From: Planctomycetota bacterium | Lineage (GTDB): Bacteria; Planctomycetota; UBA1135 | Length of the DNA stretch: 64,000 nucleotides | Direction: 5' to 3' | Assembly: GCA_027623295.1 (NCBI GenBank) | Contig: JAQBXR010000001.1 | Location: forward strand, 62,001 to 126,000 | In this document: positions 44,895 to 53,488 of the stretch, in pieces | How positions within the stretch are numbered: the first letter of the stretch is position 1 | How the letters are laid out: each line of letters starts with the position of its first letter | The notes under the pieces: generated by a model | What the model saw: the letters and a program-made list of their open reading frames with translations, nothing else | Told to the model about the DNA's origin: nothing | The model's database searches: none | Made by a program: the position numbers and the translations under genes

Positions 44895-46856
44895 ATGCAC
44901 GAAGTCCTTTGGCAGCCAAGTGCGAAGTTCGTTGCACAAAGTCGGATCACGGCTTTTGCGGCACACATCGGATTCGCGCTCGAGGGCAAGGACAACGGTT
45001 ACGATGCCTTGTGGCAATGGTCGATTGAAAACCGTGAAGCCTTTTGGAGTGCGGTTTGGGATTTCACCAACGTCATCGGCGATAAGGGTACGGTCATCCT
45101 CGGCGCCGATGCCATGCCTGGTGCCGATTGGTTTCCTGAGGCAAAACTAAACTTTGCTGAAAACTTGCTCGCCCATTCCGGTACGCAAGAGGCTCTAGTG
45201 TTTTACGGGGAAGACGGCCAACGAGTCGCCATCAGCCGCGATGCCTTGCGCGAACAAGTGGGTAACTTGCAGGCCAAACTTGTGCAGTGGGGCGTGGAAG
45301 CTGGCGATCGCGTGGCTGCCTTTTTGCCCAACTGCACCGAAGCCGTGGTTGGCATGTTGGCCGCATCCAGTTTGGGAGCAGTGTGGTCCTCTTGCTCTCC
45401 CGACTTTGGCGAACGCGGTGTTCTAGACCGCTTTGGCCAGATTGAGCCCAAGGTTCTCATCGCCACCGAGAGCTATTTTTTTAAGGGGAAGCACATAGAT
45501 GCGCGGGACAAGTTACGCGCCATCGTGGCCGGCTTGCCAAGCCTCGAAAAGATCGTTCTGATTTCCTTCTTGGGGAAAGAGCCGCGGGAAAATTGGTGTG
45601 AACAGCAGGGCTTGGTTTGCTCTTGGAGTGAAACGCAAGCCCCGGAAGCGGCCAACACCCTCAGCTTCAAACGCCTTCCCTTTGCGCATCCTTTGTACGT
45701 CATGTTCAGCTCCGGCACTACCGGGCAGCCGAAGTGCATTGTGCACGGGCAAGGTGGAACTCTGTTGCAGCATCGCAAAGAGCATGTATTGCATTGCGAC
45801 CTACGTGAAGGCGAGCGTTTTTTCTACTACACAACCACCGGTTGGATGATGTGGAATTGGCTAGTCACCGGCTTAGCCACGGGCGCCACGGTAGTTCTTT
45901 TTGACGGCAACCCATTTCACCCGGTACCAACCGCGATGTGGGACCTCATAGATCGTGAGCAACTCCACGTGTTTGGAACCTCAGCCAAGTATCTCGATGC
46001 CTGCAAAAAAGCCAACCTAAAGCCTGCGCAGAGTCATCAGCTAGAGAAGCTGCGCCTGATCCTGTCCACCGGGTCGCCTTTGGTTGCAGAGTCCTTTGAT
46101 TGGGTTTATCAAGACGTGAAGGCCGACGTGCAACTTGCGTCCATTACTGGCGGCACCGATTTACTCTCCTGCTTTGCCCTTGGCTGTCCGATTGCACCGG
46201 TACGCCGCGGCGAATTACAAAAGCGCGGTCTCGGCATGGCGGTCGATGTTTGGCAGGACGAAAACCAACCCATCGTCGATCAGGCGGGGGAGTTGGTTTG
46301 TACGAAGTCCTTCCCCTCCATGCCCACCGGTTTTTGGAATGATGACGATGGCAGCCGCTACTTCAGCGCCTACTTCGACACCTACCCAGGGATCTGGCGT
46401 CACGGTGATTGGGTGGCCTTGACCTCCAATCAGGGCATCATCGTTTACGGTCGCTCCGATGCCACCCTCAACCCCGGCGGCGTGCGCATTGGCACCGCAG
46501 AAATTTATCGGCAAGTTGAGCGTTTTCAAGAAGTAGAGGAGGCGGTTGTGATTGGACAAGACACCGGAGATGGCGACCAGCGAGTCGTTTTATTCCTGCG
46601 CTTAGCGGAAAACGTAGAGCTAGACCAAGCGCTGGAGGATCGTTTGCGCCGAGAAATTCGTGAGCAAGCCACGCCTAGGCACGTTCCCGCGGTGATCTGC
46701 GCCGTTTCCGATATCCCGCGCACCCGCAGCGGCAAGATTTCTGAAATCGCAGTACGCGACGTCGTCCACGGGCGGCCAGTTAAAAACACCGAAGCCCTGG
46801 CAAATCCAGAGGCGCTTGAGGAGTATCGGGAAAGGCCGCAACTGACTTTGGATTAG
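44895..46856 (+). CDS. aacS: acetoacetyl-CoA synthetase
   Basis: A 653-residue adenylate-forming enzyme that activates acetoacetate with ATP and CoA. The P-loop-like segment is MFSSGTTGQPKCIVHGQGG, followed by TTTGWMMWNWLVTGLATGA, SITGGTDLLSCF, YGRSDATLNPGGVRIGTAEI and the C-terminal lysine motif IPRTRSGKISEIAVRDVV. The N-terminus (MHEVLWQPS...) and the SRITAFAAHIG segment are typical of AACS rather than acetyl-CoA synthetase. It probably feeds acetoacetyl-CoA into acetyl-CoA metabolism, as Kbl does. Confidence 0.9.
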   Translation: MHEVLWQPSAKFVAQSRITAFAAHIGFALEGKDNGYDALWQWSIENREAFWSAVWDFTNVIGDKGTVILGADAMPGADWFPEAKLNFAENLLAHSGTQEALVFYGEDGQRVAISRDALREQVGNLQAKLVQWGVEAGDRVAAFLPNCTEAVVGMLAASSLGAVWSSCSPDFGERGVLDRFGQIEPKVLIATESYFFKGKHIDARDKLRAIVAGLPSLEKIVLISFLGKEPRENWCEQQGLVCSWSETQAPEAANTLSFKRLPFAHPLYVMFSSGTTGQPKCIVHGQGGTLLQHRKEHVLHCDLREGERFFYYTTTGWMMWNWLVTGLATGATVVLFDGNPFHPVPTAMWDLIDREQLHVFGTSAKYLDACKKANLKPAQSHQLEKLRLILSTGSPLVAESFDWVYQDVKADVQLASITGGTDLLSCFALGCPIAPVRRGELQKRGLGMAVDVWQDENQPIVDQAGELVCTKSFPSMPTGFWNDDDGSRYFSAYFDTYPGIWRHGDWVALTSNQGIIVYGRSDATLNPGGVRIGTAEIYRQVERFQEVEEAVVIGQDTGDGDQRVVLFLRLAENVELDQALEDRLRREIREQATPRHVPAVICAVSDIPRTRSGKISEIAVRDVVHGRPVKNTEALANPEALEEYRERPQLTLD

Positions 46857-46912
46857 CTAATAGCGCTTTTTCTTCCAATATAGACATTCTCCTGGTGGGG
46901 TAAGAATCCCCT

Positions 46913-47746
46913 GTGAAAGCGCTCCTCCTGATTCTCGCGGTCTCCGTCCCCTCACTCGTTTCTCTTTCCCCGACCCCCACGGGAGAATTCGTTGCTGTGC
47001 GGTACATCGATTCAACCTTCAATGTGCTCATAACGCATGATGTGTCGTACGGAGACGTGCTCAACCTCTCCACCAACCACGTGGACGACGTCCAGGTGGA
47101 TATTTATGAGCCTGCTGGAGATTTGGCATTATCGCGTGCCGCCATTCTTTGGGTTCACGGTGGTGGTTTCACTTCGGGTGATAAATCTGAAATGGAAACC
47201 ATGTGCCGCTATTACGCATCGCGCGGATACGTGGCCATTGCCGTTAACTATCGATTGGTGAGGCCAGCGGGTCGGCAAAATTTGGGCGCCATCTATGCTG
47301 GCGCCGATACTCAAGCAGCTGTGCGCTGGTTGCGAACGCAGGCATTTAACCTGCGCATTGACACTGATAAGATCGCGTTGTGCGGGAACAGCTCCGGCGG
47401 TTACGCCGTTTTGGGCGCTGCTTACGATCAAGCTTTGGAGGTGCATAACCAGAACTTGCCGGACATCCCCTTCGATGTCGCAGCTTGTGTTGACATCAGT
47501 GGTCGTTTGTACAACTTGCCAAGCATGGAGCATGGTGAGGCGCCCTTATTAATCAACCATGGCATGCAGGATTTGGTTGTTCCTTTCGCGTATGCCCTGG
47601 AGCTGGAAACCACCGCGATTTCCGCGGGCGTTTCTTGCGAGACCAATTATTATCCATTGGAAGGTCATACTCTCATGCGATCCAAATGCGATGACATCAT
47701 GCCGGTGATTTTGGACTTCCTTTATCGCCGAATGATCGAAGAATAG
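46913..47746 (+). CDS. secreted alpha/beta-hydrolase (esterase-like)
   Basis: A 277-residue protein with a GTG start and an N-terminal signal peptide (MKALLLILAVSVPSLVSL). The alpha/beta-hydrolase core shows the oxyanion motif VHGGGFTSGDK, the nucleophile elbow GNSSGG, an acid in HGMQDLVVPF and a final His in YPLEGHTLM. The HGGG form places it among carboxylesterase/BD-FAE-type enzymes. Substrate unknown. It stands between aacS and the PEP synthase gene, with short gaps on both sides. Confidence 0.8.
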   Translation: MKALLLILAVSVPSLVSLSPTPTGEFVAVRYIDSTFNVLITHDVSYGDVLNLSTNHVDDVQVDIYEPAGDLALSRAAILWVHGGGFTSGDKSEMETMCRYYASRGYVAIAVNYRLVRPAGRQNLGAIYAGADTQAAVRWLRTQAFNLRIDTDKIALCGNSSGGYAVLGAAYDQALEVHNQNLPDIPFDVAACVDISGRLYNLPSMEHGEAPLLINHGMQDLVVPFAYALELETTAISAGVSCETNYYPLEGHTLMRSKCDDIMPVILDFLYRRMIEE

Positions 47747-47767
47747 GCGACGTTTAGCCAGTGGCGC

Positions 47768-47792
47768 GGGTATACCTAGGTTTGGTATTCCC
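47768..47792 (+). promoter_or_regulatory. hairpin ahead of the PEP synthase gene
   Basis: GGGTATACC-TAGGTTT-GGTATTCCC forms a nine-pair stem with one mismatch, ending three bases before the ATG. It could hide the start, or its TATACC could be a -10 box. No SD lies between. Confidence 0.25.
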
Positions 47793-47795
47793 TCC

Positions 47796-50201
47796 ATGGC
47801 CTTCATTCTTCCATTTTCTAAAATCCGCCTTGCCGATCTCCCTCAGGTGGGAGGCAAGAACTGTTCTCTCGGTGAAATGGTCAACGCCTTGACCGACCTA
47901 GGCGTCCAAGTGCCGAATGGTTTCGCTGTTACGGCCGATGCTTATCGGCATTTTCTGCGGGAGAATGATTTGGAGGAGCGTATCGAGCAAGTGATTAAGG
48001 GATTAGATCCCACCAAGCTGGATCAGTTGGAGCAAGTCGGCTCCTTAATCCGTCAATGGATCCGTTCCTCTGCTATGCCAGATGATTTGGCTGCGGAAAT
48101 CCGTGCTGCCTATAACGAGCGCGAACAAGAATACGGCACCAATTACGACGTTGCGGTGCGCAGTTCCGCGACTGCTGAAGACCTACCTGATGCATCTTTT
48201 GCCGGTCAGCAAGAAACCTTCTTGAATGTTCGGACTTCTACCGAGCTGATTGAGAAAGTACGTCGCGTATACGCGAGTTTGTACACCAATCGTGCTATTT
48301 CCTATCGCGCGCACACTGGTTATGGTGCGGAAGAAATTGCGATTTCGGTCGGTGTACAGAAAATGGTGCGCGCGGATCGTGGTTGCGCTGGAGTCATGTT
48401 CACCTTAGATACGGAAACTGGGTTCCGCGATCTAGTTTTAATCAACGGCGCCTATGGGCTAGGTGAAAACGTAGTTCAGGGCGCGGTGAACCCAGATGAA
48501 TGGCACGTTTACAAACCCGGCCTCCGCGCGAACAAGCGCCCCATCCTGCGGCGTCGTCTTGGTGAAAAAGCCATCAAAATGGTTTATGACCGTGACCCAG
48601 ATACCACACGTGCGGTGCACAATGTGGCGGTGCTTATTGATGAGCAAAAGAGTTTTTGCCTGAGTGATGAAGAAGTCGAACAGTTGGCCCGTTTTGCTTT
48701 AGTAATTGAAGACCATTACAGCAAAGAGCGTGGAAAACCTACGCCGATGGATATCGAATGGGCCAAGGATGGCCTAGACGGTCAACTGTACATCCTGCAA
48801 GCACGCCCTGAAACGGTGCATTCGCGGCGGACGGGTTATGTGCATGAGAATTTTAAGCTTCTAGAACGAGGTCCGATTGTCGTCGAAGGGCGCGCAGTTG
48901 GAAAACGCATCGGCAGTGGCAAAGCACGGGTAATTTTGGATTCTGAGAACATGCACGAAGTGCACCCAGGTGATGTCCTGGTTACCGACATCACTGACCC
49001 CGATTGGGAGCCTGTCATGAAAACGGCTTCGGCGATTGTCACCAACCGTGGTGGACGTACATGTCACGCCGCAATCATTGCGCGCGAGTTGGGAATTCCA
49101 GCCATCGTGGGGTGTGGCGATGCCACCGAGCTCATCAAGATGAATCAAGATGTCACAGTTTCCTGTGCAGAGGGAGAAACTGGATTCGTTTACTCTGGCA
49201 TTCTTCCGTTTGAATCGGAAAGCATCGATCTTGAGGGTCGTGTAAAGCCGAAGACGAAGTTGTATTTGAATGTGGGAGACCCACAGCAGGCTCTGAACTT
49301 CTCCGGCTTACCCGCCGATGGAGTGGGGCTTGCGCGTTTGGAGTTCATCATTAACAACAGCATTAAGGTTCATCCGCAAGCATTGTTAGATTTCGACGGC
49401 CTCGATGCCGAAACGCGTGAAAAGATTGAGCCTATTATTGCCGGCTATCCATCTCCGCGAGATTATTTCGTGAGACGGCTTGCGGAAGGGGTGGCCACGA
49501 TTGCGGCAGCCTTCCACCCACGTCCAGTGGTAGTGCGCATGTCCGACTTTAAGTCGAACGAATATGCGGCCCTTCTTGGAGGAACGCGCTACGAACCCTT
49601 TGAGGAAAACCCCATGTTGGGTTGGCGCGGTGCCTCGCGATACTTCTCTGAGCAATTCTCAGAAGCCTTCGCTATGGAATGTGCCGCATTGAAAGGGGTA
49701 CGCGAAGAAATGGGTTTGGATAACGTCATCCTTATGCTTCCTTTCGTGCGCACGGTTGAGGAGGGTAAAGCGGTACTCGAAAAAATGGCCGACTATGGAT
49801 TGGTTCGCGGTGAAAACGGACTCAAGGTTTACTTGATGTGCGAGCTTCCAAGTAATGCCATCCTTGCGCACGAATTCCTCGAGCATTTTGATGGCTTCTC
49901 CATCGGCTCGAACGACATGACGCAGTTAGCGCTAGGCGTCGACCGAGACTCCGGGATGTTGACTGGCTACGATGAACGCAATCCAGCCGTGCTTGCGCTT
50001 ATGGAGTTAGCCATCAAGGCTTGTCAGGAGCAAGGTAAGTACATTGGGATTTGCGGGCAGGCGCCTTCAGATTTCCCAGAGATCACTCAATGGTTGGTCG
50101 AGCGAGGAATAGATTCCATCTCGCTCAACCCAGACAGCCTTGTCCACATGATGGACGTGGTCCTTGCCGAAGAAAAGGCAATCGCTGCTAAGAAAACCTA
50201 G
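47796..50201 (+). CDS. ppsA: phosphoenolpyruvate synthase
   Basis: An 801-residue enzyme that converts pyruvate and ATP to PEP, AMP and phosphate. The N-terminal ATP-grasp part shows VRSSATAEDLPDASFAGQQE; the swivelling phosphohistidine domain has GGRTCHAAIIARELGIPAIV; the C-terminal PEP-binding barrel shows LARLEFII and SIGSNDMTQLALGVDRDS and ends with ICGQAPSD. Length matches PpsA (about 790) rather than pyruvate phosphate dikinase. It overlaps the convergent PLP enzyme by four bases. Gluconeogenic role; consistent with amino-acid and acetoacetate use nearby. Confidence 0.95.
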   Translation: MAFILPFSKIRLADLPQVGGKNCSLGEMVNALTDLGVQVPNGFAVTADAYRHFLRENDLEERIEQVIKGLDPTKLDQLEQVGSLIRQWIRSSAMPDDLAAEIRAAYNEREQEYGTNYDVAVRSSATAEDLPDASFAGQQETFLNVRTSTELIEKVRRVYASLYTNRAISYRAHTGYGAEEIAISVGVQKMVRADRGCAGVMFTLDTETGFRDLVLINGAYGLGENVVQGAVNPDEWHVYKPGLRANKRPILRRRLGEKAIKMVYDRDPDTTRAVHNVAVLIDEQKSFCLSDEEVEQLARFALVIEDHYSKERGKPTPMDIEWAKDGLDGQLYILQARPETVHSRRTGYVHENFKLLERGPIVVEGRAVGKRIGSGKARVILDSENMHEVHPGDVLVTDITDPDWEPVMKTASAIVTNRGGRTCHAAIIARELGIPAIVGCGDATELIKMNQDVTVSCAEGETGFVYSGILPFESESIDLEGRVKPKTKLYLNVGDPQQALNFSGLPADGVGLARLEFIINNSIKVHPQALLDFDGLDAETREKIEPIIAGYPSPRDYFVRRLAEGVATIAAAFHPRPVVVRMSDFKSNEYAALLGGTRYEPFEENPMLGWRGASRYFSEQFSEAFAMECAALKGVREEMGLDNVILMLPFVRTVEEGKAVLEKMADYGLVRGENGLKVYLMCELPSNAILAHEFLEHFDGFSIGSNDMTQLALGVDRDSGMLTGYDERNPAVLALMELAIKACQEQGKYIGICGQAPSDFPEITQWLVERGIDSISLNPDSLVHMMDVVLAEEKAIAAKKT

Positions 50202-51412
50202 GCGGTTCTACGCGTCAGTACGGGCAGGCTCTCCAGAGCTTGCTCGAGGTCGACCCATAGGTCATCGATGTACTCGATGCCTACTGCAATGCGGATCATG
50301 CCTTCGGTAATGCCACCCTCTTCACGACCTTCTTCCGCCACAATGCGGTGGGTGAGGCCTGCTGGATGCTCAATCAGGCTATCGGTGGAACCAAGGCTTA
50401 CGGCTGGCGTGAAAAGTTTTACGTTTTGCATCATGCTGGTTGCAGCAGCGAAGCCGCCGTGCATTTCCAGTGTAATCACTGAGCCAGTGCCCTTCATCTG
50501 ACGTCCGACGATGTCGGTCGGGTCACTGTCCGCGAAGCCTGGGTAGTAAAGCGCTGCGACTTGAGGATGCGCCGCCAAGCGGTCCACTAAAGTACGTGCG
50601 TTTTCCTGCGCGCGTTCCACGCGAAGCGCAAGCGTTGGAAGACTGCGATGCAAAAGGTAAGCAGCCATTGGGTGTAGGTTACCGCCGGTCAAAATGCGGA
50701 CCTGACGAATGCGTGCCGCCCACTCTTCATTGGTTGCAACGATGCCTGCGAGCACATCGCCGTGACCGCCAAGATACTTGGTGCCACTGTGTACGCTAAA
50801 GGTCGCGCCAAGCTCTAGTGGCTGTTGCAGAAGTGGAGTTGCAAAAGTGTTGTCCACCATGACCGGAACGCCACCGCTTTGCGTGACCACCGATTCGATG
50901 TCCACCAAGCTCAAGGTCGGGTTGGCTGGAGTCTCGACCACAATCAACGCAACCGTTTCATCAATCTCATCGGCAATGCGGTCCTGGTTGACCCAAGTGA
51001 CGTCAAAGCCGAGCAAACCACAAGCGAGAAGGTGATCGGTGCAACCGTAAAGCGGGCGTACGGCAATGATGCGATTGCGCTTCACGCCATCTTGCATGTC
51101 ACGTATGCGCAGCGCTTGAAGCACACCGTGAATCGAGGCCATGCCCGATGCAAAAGCAATGCTCGCTTCCGCCTTCTCCATAGCGGCGAACGCTTTCTCA
51201 TAACGATCGACAGTTGGGTTATGCAGCCGCGCGTAGATAGGGGAGTCGGCGTTAGCTTTTCCTTGTGCCAAAGCGTCGATGCTATCGCGGCCGCTCTCGA
51301 GACTTGGAACCGGGTAGGTAGTCGAGAAATCCAGCGGGGGAGCGTGAACGCCGAGCTCGCGGAAGTCTTCTCTGCCGCCGTGGACAGCCTGGGTATCGGA
51401 GTGGTAAGCCAT
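50198..51412 (-). CDS. Cys/Met-metabolism PLP enzyme, probably methionine gamma-lyase
   Basis: A 404-residue member of the trans-sulfuration family. Segments: TQAVHGGR, YARLHNPTVDRYEKAFAAME, FASGMASIHGVLQAL, LYGCTDHLL, VDNTFATPLLQQPLELGA and the PLP-lysine motif SVHSGTKYLGGHGDV. The Cys in LYGCT corresponds to the cysteine of methionine gamma-lyase, where cystathionine synthases/lyases usually have Gly, so I favour gamma-lyase (methionine to methanethiol, 2-oxobutyrate and ammonia). Cystathionine gamma-synthase/lyase remains possible. It is divergent from an Lrp/AsnC regulator that probably controls it. Confidence 0.8.
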   Translation of the reverse strand: MAYHSDTQAVHGGREDFRELGVHAPPLDFSTTYPVPSLESGRDSIDALAQGKANADSPIYARLHNPTVDRYEKAFAAMEKAEASIAFASGMASIHGVLQALRIRDMQDGVKRNRIIAVRPLYGCTDHLLACGLLGFDVTWVNQDRIADEIDETVALIVVETPANPTLSLVDIESVVTQSGGVPVMVDNTFATPLLQQPLELGATFSVHSGTKYLGGHGDVLAGIVATNEEWAARIRQVRILTGGNLHPMAAYLLHRSLPTLALRVERAQENARTLVDRLAAHPQVAALYYPGFADSDPTDIVGRQMKGTGSVITLEMHGGFAAATSMMQNVKLFTPAVSLGSTDSLIEHPAGLTHRIVAEEGREEGGITEGMIRIAVGIEYIDDLWVDLEQALESLPVLTRRTA

Positions 51413-51417
51413 GCTCT

Positions 51418-51433
51418 ATTTTCGTCCGAAAAT
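51418..51433. promoter_or_regulatory. palindrome between the gamma-lyase gene and lrp
   Basis: ATTTTCG-TC-CGAAAAT, perfect seven-base arms, lies 5 bases upstream of the gamma-lyase ATG. It is an operator candidate for the divergent Lrp/AsnC protein. Confidence 0.35.
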
Positions 51434-51470
51434 CATGCGGAAAGCGTCGAATAGATTGCGGAATATGCGG

Positions 51471-51476
51471 TAATAT
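51471..51476 (+). promoter_or_regulatory. -10-like hexamer for a leaderless lrp mRNA
   Basis: TAATAT ends 6 bases before the ATG at 51483; no SD is present. Repeated GCGGAA/GCGGTA elements at 51437-51470 lie directly upstream and may be regulator contacts. Confidence 0.4.
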
Positions 51477-51482
51477 TGGGGT

Positions 51483-51956
51483 ATGGACCGAACTGATTAC
51501 GCAATTCTGAACGAATTACAGAACAATGCTCGGCTGAGTAACAAAGAGCTCGCTGCAAAAGTACATTTAGCCGCCTCAAGCTGCCTGGAGCGAGTCAAGA
51601 AACTGCAGGCAAGCGGGGTTTTACAAGGGTTTCACGCCAAAGTGAATCCGCAAGCGCTGGGTATCGGGATTCAGGCCATGATTCAGGTCCGATTAGCGCG
51701 CCATTCTCGCGATCAGGTCGATGCCCTGATGCTCCATGTCCTGAATTTGCCCGAAACCGTGGGCTTTTTCCATATAACGGGGGACTTTGATTTCCTCGTG
51801 CACGTGGCCGTTCGCGATGCCGACCATCTCCGCGACCTCGCCCTAGATGCCTTTACAACGCGCGAGGAGGTCGCTCAGATCCAAACCGCGCTCCTTTTTG
51901 GAGTGGAGCAAAAAGCGGTTTGGCCCAACCTTGTAGCATCCGTAGAAGAAGGGTAG
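51483..51956 (+). CDS. Lrp/AsnC-family regulator
   Basis: A 157-residue regulator. N-terminal winged helix: DRTDYAILNELQNNARLSNKEL, with recognition helix in AASSCLERVKKLQASGVLQGF. C-terminal RAM ligand domain: QAMIQVRL, ETVGFFHITGDFDFLVHVAV. Such proteins are often local controllers of an adjacent amino-acid gene; the divergent methionine gamma-lyase-like gene is the likely target. The ATG at 51483 fits the family N-terminus exactly. Confidence 0.92.
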   Translation: MDRTDYAILNELQNNARLSNKELAAKVHLAASSCLERVKKLQASGVLQGFHAKVNPQALGIGIQAMIQVRLARHSRDQVDALMLHVLNLPETVGFFHITGDFDFLVHVAVRDADHLRDLALDAFTTREEVAQIQTALLFGVEQKAVWPNLVASVEEG

Positions 51957-51991
51957 AGCTGTCTCAATACACCTCATTTCTTAAGGCGCAT

Positions 51992-52020
51992 TTGTGAAAC
52001 CCAGGTTTACGGTGTAAAGT
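51992..52020 (+). promoter_or_regulatory. promoter of the CBS-domain gene
   Basis: TTGTGA and TAAAGT are separated by 17 bases (four of six matches each), 17 bases before the ATG at 52038. A good SD (AGGAG at 52027-52031) follows, so this gene has a short conventional leader. Confidence 0.4.
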
Positions 52021-52037
52021 TGATTTAGGAGAAAAAA

Positions 52038-52454
52038 ATGACTGACCTGAAGAATCTCGTAGGCAAGCAGAAGCGCGTGGTCTCAATCAGCCCGCATGCC
52101 ACGGTGCGCGATGCAGCAAAATCGATGGCTGAAGCGAATGTAGGTGCCGCCGCAATCATGGACGGCCAGAAGTTAGTGGGTCTTTTTACGGAGCGCGATG
52201 TCCTTAAACGCGTCTTGCTTCGCAATTTAGACGTCGATGACGTGCGCGTCGAAGATGTCATGACTCGTGAATTGATTTGCGCAGAAATCGGACAAACAAC
52301 TTCCGATGCTCGCTTTTTAATGCAACGCCATCACATCCGGCATTTGCCGGTGCTCGATGCCAAAGGCCAACTGGTCGGTGTGTTGTCGATTCGAGATCTC
52401 ATCCATGATGAGGTTCGTGAGATGCGCGACTACATCGCCATGCACGAAGGCTAA
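52038..52454 (+). CDS. two-CBS-domain protein
   Basis: A 138-residue protein made of one CBS pair: VVSISPHATVRDAAKSMAEA...AAIMDGQKLVGLFTERDVL and DVMTRELICAEIGQTTSDAR...HLPVLDAKGQLVGVLSIRDL. CBS pairs bind adenine nucleotides and act as energy sensors. Preceded by a clear SD (AGGAG). It is single in its transcription unit, convergent with the methyltransferase gene; partner unknown. Confidence 0.9.
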   Translation: MTDLKNLVGKQKRVVSISPHATVRDAAKSMAEANVGAAAIMDGQKLVGLFTERDVLKRVLLRNLDVDDVRVEDVMTRELICAEIGQTTSDARFLMQRHHIRHLPVLDAKGQLVGVLSIRDLIHDEVREMRDYIAMHEG

Positions 52455-52477
52455 AACTCGGCCCCGCAAACAACCCG

Positions 52478-53488
52478 TTAGGGACTTACCAGAAACAAGA
52501 ACTCCTTGTTTCTGAGGTGGGAGACCTTGCCGACTTTCGCCCCTTGCAGATTGTGGATGCCAATCTTTGCGCCCACATAACGCGGATGTTCCTTCGCACG
52601 AACCTCTACCGTGCCGTGCTCTTCCAGTAACCGCTCCATTTGCGCACGGCTGATGTAACCCTCATCGCTAAACGAGACCACCATGGGGTGGCCGTGCAAG
52701 GCATCTAGCACGCCAGAAAAGGCACTCTTGAAGCCAGGCTTGGAGTTGAAGGGACTGCGTCGCTCGCGGCAATCCACACGTTTTCGCGCGATGCCATAAA
52801 CCTCGGGTTGATCCCATCGCACTAGGGTTTCCCAAATGTGATAGTTGCCAAGGTAAGAGTGTTGGTTGTAGGGCGGGTCGAGGTACACCAAGTCGCCTTG
52901 GAACTTTTTCGCAGCGTCAATCGCGTCCAGGCACCAGACCTCCGATGCACCACCTTGGGATTGCGGCAAGAGTTCGGGAGTCCGCAAGTCCAAAGCATTG
53001 GAGGCTCGTTTGGCCCACTGCTTCAAGAAAGCCATCTGCACTCCGGTAGTGGAGTCGACCCGGTCTGCGGCTTCCATGAGCGCTACTAGCAAAATCGCCT
53101 TTTGCACTGGTTGCAAGTCCATGGCTTCAAGCGCTTGACGCATACCTTCAATGCGCATTCCGTTTTCTGGTTGGAAGAAACGGCTCTCACGACAATAAGT
53201 TTCGGTAAACCAACCGTCGACGGAAGGAGCTTGCTCTAAAACGAACAAGGCTTGTTGCACAAAGTCCAGGTGCTCTTCGGCATTGGCTTCGACGTAACAT
53301 CGAGCCACAACTTCAGCGTACTGATTGCTGTCGTTAGCGGTTACCTGATACCCCGCAGACTTCAAGGCTTGGCCCACCCGCGAGGTTCCGGAGAACAAAT
53401 CTAAGACCTTGCCGGAGGGAACTAAATCTTTACACGCCTCAAGGATAAACGGGAGCAGCAGGCGTTTAGAGCCCAAGTACTTAATCAT
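52478..53488 (-). CDS. D12-class DNA adenine methyltransferase
   Basis: A 336-residue protein. N-terminal SAM-site motif MIKYLGSKRLLLPFI, motif I VLDLFSGTSRVG at about 27-38, and catalytic motif IV LDPPYNQHSYLGNYHIWETL, as in the D12 (Dam-like, COG3392-type) class that makes N6-methyladenine. The frame is open upstream to 53575, but the ATG at 53488 begins right at the conserved motif and overlaps the trkH stop by ATGA, so it is the true start. No restriction endonuclease gene is adjacent; it looks like an orphan methyltransferase, translationally coupled to a potassium transporter gene. Confidence 0.88.
   Translation of the reverse strand: MIKYLGSKRLLLPFILEACKDLVPSGKVLDLFSGTSRVGQALKSAGYQVTANDSNQYAEVVARCYVEANAEEHLDFVQQALFVLEQAPSVDGWFTETYCRESRFFQPENGMRIEGMRQALEAMDLQPVQKAILLVALMEAADRVDSTTGVQMAFLKQWAKRASNALDLRTPELLPQSQGGASEVWCLDAIDAAKKFQGDLVYLDPPYNQHSYLGNYHIWETLVRWDQPEVYGIARKRVDCRERRSPFNSKPGFKSAFSGVLDALHGHPMVVSFSDEGYISRAQMERLLEEHGTVEVRAKEHPRYVGAKIGIHNLQGAKVGKVSHLRNKEFLFLVSP

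Noticed and set aside
46857-46912. Promoter for the esterase gene (TAAGAAT near 46901)
   Set aside because: No proper -10 hexamer of the TANNNT form at the right spacing and a -35-like TAGACA only 14-15 bases away; not strong enough to list.
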